Assembly (NCBI GenBank): GCA_964410215.1
Contig: CAYPHA010000068.1
Span: 1-24,701, forward strand
Length of the DNA stretch: 24,701 nucleotides
Source of the DNA: CAYPHA01 sp964410215
Lineage (GTDB): Bacteria; Calditrichota; Calditrichia; Calditrichales; CAYPHA01
Reading direction: 5' to 3'
Positions 7,625 through 16,111 of this stretch are shown here, one piece after another. Made by a program: the position numbers and the translations under genes. A model generated the notes under the pieces. That model was not told where the DNA came from and ran no database searches. It worked only from the letters and a program-made list of their open reading frames with translations. The number at the start of each line of letters is the position of its first letter. Position 1 is the stretch's first letter.

Positions 7625-8803
7625 TCACGAAAAGGATCGGTTTCCCGACAAGGCCTGCACAACGGCCCGGTAATCAGCCTGCCTGACATGCCAGTTGTTC
7701 TGCGCGATATACTTTTGACTTTCTTCTATCATTGATTTCCGCAATGCCGGATTGTTTTTTACTTCAGAGACAGCCTGAGCCAGCGAAGCCGGATCACCGG
7801 AGTTGAAAAACCGGACCTGTTTGTCGGTAAAATAATATTGGTCGATTTTCGTATCGGAAACGATTACAGGTAAGCCCATGGACATAAATTCCAGGATTTT
7901 CGTGCTGAACGCTTCGTTACCAAATGAATTTTTTTGTTTTGGGACGATACCCGCATGCATATGGCGCATTAATTTTGGTAATTCTTCTATCGTAACCATT
8001 TCTTTAAAGAATATTCGTTTCTCCAGTCCCAGCTCTATCGTTAACCGCTCCAGGTTTTCCCGCTCCGGACCATCCGCATACAGATAGATAAAAACAGGTG
8101 GCTCTTCTTCTTTAATTAGTGACATGGCCCGGACAGCGACATCCAGACCCTGGTGTGTATTCAGACTGCCGGGGTACACTAAATTGAAAGCGTCTTGTTC
8201 ATTCGGACGGCTGTCAACCCTTCTAAAGATATCCGGCTGGGGGTAATTTAATATGGTAACCGATTTTACACGGGAATTGCATCTTTTGGTCACTTTCTCT
8301 TCCCATAAATGATTGGAGAATATTAAATAGTCAGACAGATGTATCGCAAACCGTTCGATCAGCAAGAGGGCCTTTATCACGGTGCTATCGTATGTTTTAT
8401 CAAATTTACTCATAAAAAACTCGGGAACGATATCATGAACATCCAGAATAAGTTTGCCCCCGGTCAGCTTAACGATCAAAGCCGCGGCGATCGCATAATC
8501 AGGCGGATTGTGAACATGAATGATATCGTAGCGCCTGCGCAGATGCCGGAAGCTTAAAAAGAAAAAGGATCGCGCTAAAAATGTGAGCGTGCGGAAGAGG
8601 TAATCATATTTGGATTTTTCATTCACAATCCTTGTCTGAATCCGGTACACCGAAACGCCCTTAACGGTATCAAACGCGTTCTGTGTTGGTATTTTCAGGG
8701 ATATGACATCAACCTCGTGTCCGTTTTCCACCAGGTATTCCGCGTATCGTTTGACCCGGTTATCGTAATCATAGAAGGTATAGGCAAGCATACATATTTT
8801 CAT
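7625..8803 (-). CDS. Family 4 glycosyltransferase (GT-B fold)
   Basis: This 392-residue protein has the layout of retaining GT4 enzymes. The N-terminal Rossmann half starts KICMLAYTFYDYDNRVKRYAEYLVENGHEV and includes DIIHVHNPPDYA. The C-terminal half holds the donor-binding motifs LVYPGSLNTHQGLD, YADGPERENLE and GNEAFSTKILEFMSMGLPVIVSD, where Glu in the E-x7-E-like motif binds the nucleotide-sugar. It should add one sugar to the lipid-linked repeat unit at the cytoplasmic face. Full length for the family. A good sigma70-like promoter lies about 110 bp upstream, so it may open a transcription subunit with the deacetylase and later genes. The ribosome site is modest (GGAA, about 10 bp from the ATG). 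Confidence 0.92.
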   Translation of the reverse strand: MKICMLAYTFYDYDNRVKRYAEYLVENGHEVDVISLKIPTQNAFDTVKGVSVYRIQTRIVNEKSKYDYLFRTLTFLARSFFFLSFRHLRRRYDIIHVHNPPDYAIAAALIVKLTGGKLILDVHDIVPEFFMSKFDKTYDSTVIKALLLIERFAIHLSDYLIFSNHLWEEKVTKRCNSRVKSVTILNYPQPDIFRRVDSRPNEQDAFNLVYPGSLNTHQGLDVAVRAMSLIKEEEPPVFIYLYADGPERENLERLTIELGLEKRIFFKEMVTIEELPKLMRHMHAGIVPKQKNSFGNEAFSTKILEFMSMGLPVIVSDTKIDQYYFTDKQVRFFNSGDPASLAQAVSEVKNNPALRKSMIEESQKYIAQNNWHVRQADYRAVVQALSGNRSFS

Positions 8804-8912
8804 AACAACTGTTTCCGATCATTTTTAGCGACGGATTGGATTAATCCTTTTTTAGAGACAACATGTACGGAACTTAACCGGCATTATTTCTGTGCTTCGA
8901 AAGGAATTGGCG

Positions 8913-8940
8913 ATTATATTATCCCACGCTTCCGTTTCAA
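8913..8940 (-). promoter_or_regulatory. Candidate sigma70-type promoter for the GT4 gene
   Basis: On the minus strand TTGAAA (8935-8940) is followed by a 16-bp spacer and a perfect TATAAT (8913-8918). It lies in the 158-bp space between the flippase stop and the GT4 start, in the right orientation and about 110 bp before the ATG. The match to a housekeeping sigma70 consensus is good, but whether this lineage uses that consensus is unknown. The spacer overlaps a small inverted repeat, CGCTT/AAGCG. Confidence 0.45.
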
Positions 8941-8961
8941 GCGGATTTCGTATTTCTAACT

Positions 8962-10458
8962 TCATTTCTCTATGTGTTTACCTGCAATGGAATGAAGTTT
9001 CAACCCGTTCCGGTTTCTCAGATAGGCTGAAAGCGTCGTATAAACATAGGTATATCGTTCCCGCGGCCTCTTGGAATCGTCAAAGGTCAGAAAAACCACC
9101 AGAAGCATGAGCAGCAGAAATCCAATGGCTGTTAACGTTAAGGAAACAAAATCCGTACCCACCAATCCGAAAGAAGTTATTACGGCTGCACCAACCGCAA
9201 CAGGCCCCAGTTTAAAAAAGGGCTTCGTACTGTGGCTGATCGCTATCCCCTGTTTGTATTTTAATCGCAGTATGGATGTCAGATAGGCAAGAACTTCGCC
9301 TATAAAGCCGATAAAAGGAATCCAGACTAAATCATATCTGAATAACGCAATAAACAGAGCCACCGGAAGGGCCACGGTCCTGCTTATATTCGCATACATC
9401 GCATTTTTCGTATCTTTGACGGCAATCGAGGCCTGTGTAGGAGCAGACCGCATGATGCTGATGGCATGCATGGATGCCAGCCAGAGGATAAAAACGGTTG
9501 CGCCGGCATATTTTTCGCCATAGATCAAATGAATCAACCATTCGCCATACAATATGAAGAGCACTAATATCACGAAGCTGATAAACCCGATAAGCTGAAT
9601 ACTATATTTATATCTTTCCAGGAATCGGTCTTTTTCGTTCTGGACGGCCGAGAACAGGGGCAGTAACAGCGACCGGTTGATATTGGCAACCATCACGGCC
9701 GATGTACTCGTTAGGGTAAATGCCACGGAGAATAATCCCAGACTTGTCATATCATAGTTAGAACCAATAATCAAACGGTCACCCTGCTGTGTGCCGAACA
9801 GTAACATTCCGTTGATAATCAGCGGCCAGCCGAATGAAATAATTCGCTTTAGATTCACAACATTGACTGAAAGCCCGTAACGCCGGTTCGCCACCAGATG
9901 TGTCGTGATCATAAAGATGATACTTTTGGCGATCAGCAGCCATAACAGCGCAGAATAATCACCAAAATAGATCCCCAGGGGCCAGGCTGCCAGCAGTACA
10001 ATGACCTCGGAAACCGTTTCGACAATGGCCTTCGGCATGAACCGGACATGCCTCTGAAAACGGAACATATCGAGATGATTCAGACCATGAATCAGAGGAA
10101 TGACCGCTAAAAGCTGGAATGCCCATTTGGCCTCGGGTATATGAAAAAGATTCGAAATGGGCCAGGCAAGCAGGAAAATGATGAACGCATTAATCGCTCC
10201 CCGCATCAGCTGAACAAAGTGACAGGAGTTTTGTAAGTCTTCATTTTCGCCATCGGGATCCTGGATGATAAAGAACTGGAGACCGAAATTACTGGCCAGC
10301 TCGAACAATGTGACCGTGACAACGAACGTCGCCGCAATACCAAAATCCGCCGGACTGATCAGGCGGGCAATGATCACATTCCGAAGGAAGGATAATCCCC
10401 TGCTCAGAACCTGGCTGGTTCCGAGAACCATGGTTCCTTCAAATATTTTTCTTCGCAA
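8962..10458 (-). CDS. Wzx-type polysaccharide flippase (MOP superfamily)
   Basis: This roughly 498-residue polytopic protein has about 12-14 hydrophobic segments and the start pattern of oligosaccharide flippases: GTMVLGTSQVLSRGLSFLRNVIIARLISPADFGIAATF. Wzx proteins move undecaprenyl-diphosphate-linked repeat units across the inner membrane before polymerisation, so this one works between the glycosyltransferases and the Wzy-like protein. The start is uncertain. The open frame begins with TTG at 10458 with no clear ribosome site and an in-frame stop just upstream. ATG at 10431 (tenth residue) has AAGGA only 3 bp away. The REP-like hairpins lie directly upstream, which may explain the poor start context. 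The C-terminal approximately 30 residues are polar and cytoplasmic. Confidence 0.9.
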   Translation of the reverse strand: MRRKIFEGTMVLGTSQVLSRGLSFLRNVIIARLISPADFGIAATFVVTVTLFELASNFGLQFFIIQDPDGENEDLQNSCHFVQLMRGAINAFIIFLLAWPISNLFHIPEAKWAFQLLAVIPLIHGLNHLDMFRFQRHVRFMPKAIVETVSEVIVLLAAWPLGIYFGDYSALLWLLIAKSIIFMITTHLVANRRYGLSVNVVNLKRIISFGWPLIINGMLLFGTQQGDRLIIGSNYDMTSLGLFSVAFTLTSTSAVMVANINRSLLLPLFSAVQNEKDRFLERYKYSIQLIGFISFVILVLFILYGEWLIHLIYGEKYAGATVFILWLASMHAISIMRSAPTQASIAVKDTKNAMYANISRTVALPVALFIALFRYDLVWIPFIGFIGEVLAYLTSILRLKYKQGIAISHSTKPFFKLGPVAVGAAVITSFGLVGTDFVSLTLTAIGFLLLMLLVVFLTFDDSKRPRERYTYVYTTLSAYLRNRNGLKLHSIAGKHIEK

Positions 10459-10505
10459 GCGCTGGTATCCGTTCTATGGTAACTGCATTATTGCCAAAAC
10501 CACTT

Positions 10506-10585
10506 TCACCAGCTTGAAAGCTGGTGATCGTACAATGATATTGTTCCATTTCTTCGTTGTACCATCACCAGGATTTATCCTGGTG
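10506..10585. repeat. REP/BIME-like double hairpin element
   Basis: Two strong hairpins face each other. One is TCACCAGCTT/AAGCTGGTGA with GA between (10506-10527); the other is CACCAGGAT/ATCCTGGTG with TT between (10566-10585). Their inner flanks are also complementary: GGTGATCGTACAA near 10522-10534 pairs with TTGTACCATCACC near 10557-10569 at 12 of 13 positions. The whole 80-bp element can therefore fold either as two stems or as one long arm. This resembles bacterial REP pairs that are mobilised by REP-associated (RAYT/TnpA-REP) transposases. No such gene is in the window. It fills the space between the aminotransferase and flippase genes. Confidence 0.75.
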
Positions 10586-10651
10586 TAAAAAAGACCTTCC
10601 ATTCAGCTATTCAAAAACAGTCACTACTTCTGAACCATTTTGCATCCCCCC

Positions 10652-11767
10652 TCAGCTGAAAAACGCCCTGATCTGCTCCGCCACGTAACCGATCTGATCA
10701 TCCGTCAATTCAGGAAACATCGGTAAAGACAATCCTGTCGATGCCAGTGTCTCCGATACAGGAAATTGGCCTTTTTTGTAGCCAAGATGATTAAAACATT
10801 TTTGCAGGTGCAGAGGAATGGGATAATGCAGTCCACTGGCAATGCCCTGTTCTCCCAGATAATCCCTTAACCTGTCGCGTTTTTCGATCCCGTCCTTAAC
10901 CTGGATGACATATAAATGGTAGACATGTTTCGCATACGGCATCTCTTCGGGAATGACGATTTCCCCTATCCCTTCCAGATGCTGCCGGTACGCAGCGGCG
11001 GCCTGCCTTCTTTTCTGGGTCCATTCATCAATATATTTCAGCTTGACGCCGAGAACCGCTCCCTGGAATCCCTCCATCCGGTAGTTATGACCGTAGGATT
11101 CGTGACTGTATTTTTCCACGGCACCGTGATCGCGCAGCATTTTAAAACGGTTAGCCAGATCAGGATCATTGGTGGTTACCGCCCCGGCTTCGCCATAAGC
11201 GCCGAGGTTTTTACCAGGATAAAAACTGAATGAGGCCGCTTTGCTGAGGCCGCCTACCGGTTTGCCCTTATACTGTGCCGTGTGGGCCTGGGCGGCATCC
11301 TCCACGAGATGAATCCCGTGTTTACCGGCAATCTTCCGTAGCGGATCCATATCCGCCGGCTGGCCATAGAGATGCACGGCGACGATGGCTTTGGTGCGTG
11401 CGGTGACCGCACGCTCTACAAGATCCGGGTGCAGGTTATAGCTTTGCGGGTGACAATCGACGAATACCGGTGTGGCGCCACATAGCGTCGCGCCCCAGGC
11501 CGTGGCGATAAATGTATTGGCCGGCATGATCACCTCATCGCCGGGGCCAATGTCCAATGCCCATAAGGCCAAATGATTGGCATCCGTCCCGGCACTGGTC
11601 CCGATGCAGTGTTTCACATCATGCTTCTTAGCAAAAGCATCCTCAAAATCAAATACGGCCTTCCCGAGGACAAAAGCGGTATTCTCCATGATATTCTGGA
11701 TAGCCGGATTAACTTCGTCTTTAATTTGCTGATACTGTGCTTTCAGATCGAGGAATGGGACTTTCAT
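10652..11767 (-). CDS. DegT/DnrJ/EryC1/StrS-family sugar aminotransferase
   Basis: This 371-residue PLP enzyme begins VPFLDLKAQYQQIKDEV and carries GTSAGTDANHLALWALDIGPGDEVIMPANTFIAT around residues 56-89, the VEDAAQAHTA motif (155-164) and the PLP Lys in FYPGKNLGAYGEAG (Lys186). Such enzymes transfer an amino group, usually from glutamate, onto a 3- or 4-keto nucleotide sugar. With the dehydrogenase at 16628-17635 and N-acetyltransferase at 16161-16631 it completes a WlbA/WlbE/WlbB-like route: 3-oxidation, transamination, N-acetylation. In known clusters these three are often adjacent; here the AsnB/ACP/AsnB-like genes separate the aminotransferase from its partners. The ribosome site AAAGGA is 8-9 bp from the ATG. 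Confidence 0.93.
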   Translation of the reverse strand: MKVPFLDLKAQYQQIKDEVNPAIQNIMENTAFVLGKAVFDFEDAFAKKHDVKHCIGTSAGTDANHLALWALDIGPGDEVIMPANTFIATAWGATLCGATPVFVDCHPQSYNLHPDLVERAVTARTKAIVAVHLYGQPADMDPLRKIAGKHGIHLVEDAAQAHTAQYKGKPVGGLSKAASFSFYPGKNLGAYGEAGAVTTNDPDLANRFKMLRDHGAVEKYSHESYGHNYRMEGFQGAVLGVKLKYIDEWTQKRRQAAAAYRQHLEGIGEIVIPEEMPYAKHVYHLYVIQVKDGIEKRDRLRDYLGEQGIASGLHYPIPLHLQKCFNHLGYKKGQFPVSETLASTGLSLPMFPELTDDQIGYVAEQIRAFFS

Positions 11768-11821
11768 TCATTTTCCTTTCACGTTTTTTGCATTCATGCA
11801 TGCCAGAAAATGTTCAGGGTT

Positions 11822-13594
11822 TCATCTTACAATCCGGGGGCTAAATTCATTCATGAGCTTGTCAAGATAAATAATTTTTGCTTTTGTTTTAGACGGATAG
11901 GTATCCCTGTCCAGATATCTTTTCAATTTAGCCTCATCAATGATGTTAAACACCTGATGGGTATCTGACCATGTTTCCTGTATACGATCCAGCCAGTAAT
12001 TTCTTTGTAACTCGGCTAATCGTACATTATTTTTTCTCTTTGAAAAATAGGAATCCGGGCCTAACAGATTATTTCTTAATAAGCTATTACTGTAGATCAA
12101 CCTTCGTTGAAGGTCTTTTACAGAGACTTTAACAAACTTTTTAAGATTAACCTTTTCGACGCCGGCACTGTAACCATGTGTGGTCATTATCCTGCTGACA
12201 TCGGGATTAAGTCTGCTCAGAATAACGCGTTGTACCCGGCGATTTTGTTTAATTTTTGAAGAGGTCTCCATCATTAACTTTACAAAACCGGCTTCCAGAA
12301 AAGGCACATAAACCGGTAAAATGGTGTTGTGTGTACCTATTAAATAACCATGATAATATTTTGAGAATGTGGTTAACGTAAGATAATTGGACACATAATC
12401 ATACCGGTCACTTCCAACTTTTTCATAGATTTTATGTAATTTATTTGTTACGTGGTCATAATAATATTCCGGGCTGAGAACATTATCCTTAAACAAATCA
12501 GCGAATAAAAAGCTTTTAAACAGTAATCCCGGTGTATTCATTGTCTTTGAAATTAATGATAACCGGGGCAGCCAGTTATCTATTAACTGAGAGCCGGCAA
12601 ATCCGCCAAGATGTAAGTCAAAATGTTGTGCGATGTGGGAATAATAATTTATCAGTTCTGTGGAATGATATAGAATCGGCACACCACCGGAAATTTTATA
12701 ATGATGGTCTAAACAGGTATTGAAACCCGGTTCAGTATCAATTTTGATATCCGAATTGAACGTGTATCCCAGACGATCAGCCACATCGCGGGCAATTTGA
12801 GTTTCATTAACATTTTGTTCACCACATATGCCACAACTGAAAGATATACCCAATCGATGCATCAGTACTGAAATGGTTCGGGTATCAAATCCTCCTGTCA
12901 GATCACAAAACAATTTTTTATCATCCGCGAAAACAGACAAAGCATCTGTTAACACCTGAATGGATAATTCCGAGACCTCGTCGATGTTTTTATAGGTATC
13001 AAATTGTACCGTGTCTAAATAGTTATGATAGGTGCTTGAAGAAAAGGCATGGTTAAAGCTGTATATGGAACATTCTTTCAGAAGATCCACTTCATGGAAG
13101 AGGCTGTTTCCAAAAACATAATCGATACTTAAATATTCAGCGACGGCCTGATGGTTCAAGCTCAGGTCATTAACCTTACACACATACCTGAAGATATTGG
13201 AAATACATATTTTTTTATCCGATTCGAATTTGAAAACCGGAAAACTGCCCAACTTATCGGTAATAAGATGTACAGTGCCTTTATTAAAAATCAGCAGAGC
13301 AAATTGCCCTGAACTTTCTGAGAATATCTCTGCAAGTGGCATCCCATTATTAATATCCGCATCCAGTTTTTTAACAGCTTCGATTCCCCAGGATTTTTTA
13401 TAAATGAAGGTACCGATCGAATAAAAGGTATAATCCCCGGATGAATAATGCTGTGCTTTTTTATCATTAAAAAGGATCAATCGATTTTTTTGTACTATTT
13501 CAGCACTTTCCATCGCACCGGAATCACTGATCATCAATTCTATATCATCCGTATGTAGCCTGTCTTTAAAAATGGTGAGATAAAATCCTATCAT
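11822..13594 (-). CDS. Asparagine synthase-like protein without glutaminase cysteine
   Basis: This roughly 590-residue protein is related to asparagine synthases across its length, but it starts MIGFYLTIFKD and has no Cys2, so it cannot hydrolyse glutamine as AsnB does. The N-terminal half keeps the fold hallmarks (DKLGSFPVF, like the D..G..PL of AsnB). The ATP-pyrophosphatase loop is altered to DLTGGFDTRT (231-240) instead of SGGIDSS. Members with this loop occur in capsule clusters and lasso-peptide-like pathways and may make an amide by acyl-adenylation with another nitrogen donor. The frame is open to 13636, but AAAGGATCTGCAGAA before ATG 13594 and the start of homologous-looking sequence favour 13594. 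The gene is clearly AT-richer than asnB. It is next to an ACP gene, a possible partner. Confidence 0.85.
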   Translation of the reverse strand: MIGFYLTIFKDRLHTDDIELMISDSGAMESAEIVQKNRLILFNDKKAQHYSSGDYTFYSIGTFIYKKSWGIEAVKKLDADINNGMPLAEIFSESSGQFALLIFNKGTVHLITDKLGSFPVFKFESDKKICISNIFRYVCKVNDLSLNHQAVAEYLSIDYVFGNSLFHEVDLLKECSIYSFNHAFSSSTYHNYLDTVQFDTYKNIDEVSELSIQVLTDALSVFADDKKLFCDLTGGFDTRTISVLMHRLGISFSCGICGEQNVNETQIARDVADRLGYTFNSDIKIDTEPGFNTCLDHHYKISGGVPILYHSTELINYYSHIAQHFDLHLGGFAGSQLIDNWLPRLSLISKTMNTPGLLFKSFLFADLFKDNVLSPEYYYDHVTNKLHKIYEKVGSDRYDYVSNYLTLTTFSKYYHGYLIGTHNTILPVYVPFLEAGFVKLMMETSSKIKQNRRVQRVILSRLNPDVSRIMTTHGYSAGVEKVNLKKFVKVSVKDLQRRLIYSNSLLRNNLLGPDSYFSKRKNNVRLAELQRNYWLDRIQETWSDTHQVFNIIDEAKLKRYLDRDTYPSKTKAKIIYLDKLMNEFSPRIVR

Positions 13595-13637
13595 TTCTGC
13601 AGATCCTTTTCCAACTGGGGTCAGCGTAGCCGGCATC

Positions 13638-13657
13638 CGACCTGCGGCAACAGGTCG
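13638..13657. repeat. Palindromic hairpin beside an assembly gap
   Basis: CGACCTG/CAGGTCG forms a 7-bp stem with a 6-base loop (CGGCAA). It sits in GC-rich sequence (about 13621-13674) between AT-rich genes, and the assembly breaks 17 bp further on. Probably an interspersed repeat copy; function unknown. Confidence 0.6.
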
Positions 13658-13674
13658 AGAGCCGTCCGCACTCG

Positions 13675-13684
13675 NNNNNNNNNN
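13675..13684. other. Assembly gap (10 N)
   Basis: A run of ten Ns between the AsnB-like gene and the ACP gene. The round length suggests a placeholder, so the true distance between these genes is unknown and small genes or repeat copies could be missing. Confidence 0.98.
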
Positions 13685-13725
13685 CGATCGGGTATGGATT
13701 TACCGGCCACCTGATACTATCCACA

Positions 13726-13974
13726 CTATTCTTTCTTTCTATCTACGAACCTGGCAATATTCTCAAGTGAATCCAGGTTCTCTGGTAAAATTTCATTGTC
13801 TTCCACGATAACGCCATAGTTCTCCTCAAGGAATGCAATCACTTCAAGAATACCGGTGGAATCGATGATCCCCTTTTCAATGAACGAATCTTCATCGGTA
13901 AACTGCGTTTCCGTATCCCCAAGCAAAAAATATTCTACGATATATTCGCGCAATGCCGCTTTCACATCCGACAT
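13726..13974 (-). CDS. Acyl carrier protein
   Basis: This 82-residue acidic protein shows the four-helix carrier pattern. The phosphopantetheine site is GIIDSTGILEVIAFLEENYGV, with Ser39 in the DS(T) motif that replaces the common DSL. The length is typical of ACP/PCP domains. A holo-ACP would carry an acyl or aminoacyl thioester. A stand-alone ACP in a polysaccharide cluster, between two asparagine-synthase-type genes and without fatty-acid genes, suggests a dedicated role in delivering an acyl or amino acid group to a sugar. No acyl-AMP ligase or phosphopantetheinyl transferase is in the window, so loading must come from elsewhere or from the neighbouring AsnB-like enzyme. Ribosome site GGAAAGGAA, about 6 bp from the ATG. 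Confidence 0.93.
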   Translation of the reverse strand: MSDVKAALREYIVEYFLLGDTETQFTDEDSFIEKGIIDSTGILEVIAFLEENYGVIVEDNEILPENLDSLENIARFVDRKKE

Positions 13975-14037
13975 GTATGTTCCTTTCCACTCATTACCAC
14001 AATCCCGTTCACCCCGCCTGAACCAGCCCGCCTTCTC

Positions 14038-14066
14038 TTCAATTATTTTGTATTTTGTATTTTTTA
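14038..14066. repeat. Inverted repeat flanking asnB, stop-codon side
   Basis: This 29-bp AT-rich element has core TTTGTATTTTGTATTTTTTA and begins 7 bp past the asnB stop. Its reverse complement recurs at 16112-16140 with 27 of 29 positions identical. It contains two copies of the heptad TTTTGTA. Its outer edge (TCTTCAATTATTTTGT, 14036-14051) also matches 12-27 at the start of the 8-bp array at 15 of 16 positions. Confidence 0.85.
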
Positions 14067-14073
14067 CTTTGTA

Positions 14074-16092
14074 TTAATTTTCTTTATTCAAATCCACAAA
14101 CGTCTGCTTCTCGGCCAGCTTGAAACGGTGCGCACGAAAATGTTCCACAAAATGATAATGCAGCAATTGCAGGCTCACGACAGCGGCCAGTGCCATATCG
14201 TCCTTGGCGCCTGTATTTGCTCCGGCCGCTTTCATCTTACGGGTCAGCTGGCCGACTCCCTTTGGATTGAAGTAGCCATATTGTGCAAGTTTTTCTTCCG
14301 TTAAAATCTCCCGGATCAATTCCGGTGTGTCATGATTCAGGAAGGTTTCCGCGATCGGCGCCCGGTAAGGCTGTTTGGGACGGTTTGTGATCGAAGGCGG
14401 GAGAATATGCTTAAAGGTTTCTTTCAAAATAAATTTCTCATTCAGTCCGCGTAGTTTGTATTCCGGCGGAATCCGGCTGGCAAACTCGATGACCCGGTGA
14501 TCCAGGAAAGGAAAACGTCCCTCCACCGAGTTGCCCATCATCATCCGGTCACCCTGGGAGGACAACAGATAGCCGCTCATGAAGAGGTGCGCTTCCAGGT
14601 ATTGGGCCTGATTGAGCGGATGCCATTTTTTTATATCTGACCCGATATATTTCAGCGCCCCGGAATAAGCCGGATCATCATCAAACAATTGACGCAGCTC
14701 CGGATTCATCAACAGCTTCACCTTTGACGTATTATCCCAGCGGATCAGGTGTGAATAGAGCGGTGAATCCACTTCCGTCAGATGATTTTTAAAAAATGCC
14801 TGCCAGAAGGGATTAACGGCATGTTCCGACTTAAGGATGTATGGATAGAGCCTTCCGAGCAAAAGCGGACGCCACTTTGAATCCGGGTTTTTTGCCCAGA
14901 AACGGCGTACTTTGTTCTCACGGAAAATATTATATCCACCGAACATTTCATCAGCGCCTTCGCCGGTGAGGACAACCTTGATATTATTATCCCGAACCAA
15001 CTTTGAAAGGGCCAGTAAGGGTGCCGGCGCCGTGCGTATCATCGGTTTCTCAGCCAGCCATACCACATCGATAAAATTCTCGGCGATATCACGCGCACTG
15101 ACTTCCTTCATGAAATGATTCGTACCGATGTGCCGTACCATCTCATTCTGATATTGCCGCTCATCATAGGCGGCATCCTTAAAGGCCACGGAAAAGGTGA
15201 TCAGTTTGTTGTTGTGGTGTCGTTTGACCTGGGAACTGATTATGGAAGAATCGATGCCGCCGCTCAGATAAGCAGCCACCGGCACATCGGCCCGCAGACG
15301 CAGTTTGATGGCATCATCGATATGCGCACGCAATTGTTCGGCCATTTCCGGTAGGGGCGTATTCCGTTGGGGCGTATTGTGTTGGGGCGTATGGCCATAC
15401 GCCCCAACAGAAGGAAACGTCTGCGACCAATACTGTTTGATATCAAACCGGTTTTCATCACAGATCATGAGGTGGCCGGGCGGTAGTTCTTCGATATCTT
15501 CGAAGGTGGTTGCCGGCGGCAGGTTGACCCAATAGGTAAACACCTGGGCGATGCCTTCTTTACTAATGCGTGGGGTGATCGTGCTTTCGGCAAAGATGGA
15601 TTTGATCTCGGAAGCAAACCAGAGGGTGCCGTTCTGACGGGCATAAAAGAGCGGGCGGATACCCACCCGGTCGCGGGCCAGCACGACGCGTTTCTTTTTG
15701 CGGTCCCAGATGGCGATGCCGAACTGACCGTTCAGATGCTGGACAAAATCAAGCCCGAATTCCTCATAGAGATGAACGATCGCCTCGGTATCGGAATTCG
15801 TATAAAACGTGTGTCCCTTCGGTTCGAGAATATCCCTTCTGAGTTCGATATAATTGAAGATCTCGCCATTGAAAACGACCCAGATCGATTGATCCTCATT
15901 ATGGACGGGCTGACTACCCGAGGCAATGTCGATAATACTCAAACGGGACATACCCATGCCGAAAGGGCCATCGATCAGGAAGCCGCATTCATCTGGTCCC
16001 CGGTGATAAATCGCCGATACCATTTTTTTCAGTTGCGAAAAAACGACCGGTTGATCACGGTCTATGTTAAATATGCCGGCTATTCCACACAT
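14074..16092 (-). CDS. asnB: Glutamine-dependent asparagine synthase / amidotransferase
   Basis: This 672-residue protein is a complete class II amidotransferase of the AsnB family. Cys2 after the initiator Met (MCGIAGIF) is the glutaminase nucleophile, with RGPD (31-34), NGEIFN (75-80) and SDTEA (100-104) building that site. The synthetase half has the ATP-pyrophosphatase loop SGGIDSS (277-283) and GEGADEMFGGY. It makes an amide from a carboxylate, ATP and glutamine. In polysaccharide clusters such proteins (for example WbpS) can amidate uronic acids, which would suit the neighbouring Wlb-like genes. Residues about 228-247 (GAYGHTPQHNTPQRNTPL) form an odd linker encoded by a palindrome and 15-bp repeats. 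The gene is tightly bracketed by a 29-bp inverted repeat and appears GC-richer than the neighbouring AsnB-like gene. It has no good ribosome site. Confidence 0.93.
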   Translation of the reverse strand: MCGIAGIFNIDRDQPVVFSQLKKMVSAIYHRGPDECGFLIDGPFGMGMSRLSIIDIASGSQPVHNEDQSIWVVFNGEIFNYIELRRDILEPKGHTFYTNSDTEAIVHLYEEFGLDFVQHLNGQFGIAIWDRKKKRVVLARDRVGIRPLFYARQNGTLWFASEIKSIFAESTITPRISKEGIAQVFTYWVNLPPATTFEDIEELPPGHLMICDENRFDIKQYWSQTFPSVGAYGHTPQHNTPQRNTPLPEMAEQLRAHIDDAIKLRLRADVPVAAYLSGGIDSSIISSQVKRHHNNKLITFSVAFKDAAYDERQYQNEMVRHIGTNHFMKEVSARDIAENFIDVVWLAEKPMIRTAPAPLLALSKLVRDNNIKVVLTGEGADEMFGGYNIFRENKVRRFWAKNPDSKWRPLLLGRLYPYILKSEHAVNPFWQAFFKNHLTEVDSPLYSHLIRWDNTSKVKLLMNPELRQLFDDDPAYSGALKYIGSDIKKWHPLNQAQYLEAHLFMSGYLLSSQGDRMMMGNSVEGRFPFLDHRVIEFASRIPPEYKLRGLNEKFILKETFKHILPPSITNRPKQPYRAPIAETFLNHDTPELIREILTEEKLAQYGYFNPKGVGQLTRKMKAAGANTGAKDDMALAAVVSLQLLHYHFVEHFRAHRFKLAEKQTFVDLNKEN
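15354..15409. repeat. Palindrome and 15-bp direct repeats inside asnB
   Basis: GGGGCGTAT occurs at 15354, 15369 and 15384, exactly 15 bp apart. The last copy is part of a perfect 30-bp palindrome (15380-15409; half-site TGTTGGGGCGTATGG). The period and overall length keep the asnB frame open and encode the repeated pentapeptide pattern NTPQR/H between the glutaminase and synthetase domains. This resembles in-frame palindromic elements such as those known from Rickettsia. Confidence 0.85.
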
Positions 16093-16111
16093 GATTAACC
16101 ATAATAACTAA

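Noticed and set aside
13595..13636. 14-residue N-terminal extension of the AsnB-like protein
   Set aside because: Encoded by the GC-rich repeat region; an AAAGGA ribosome site precedes the internal ATG at 13594.
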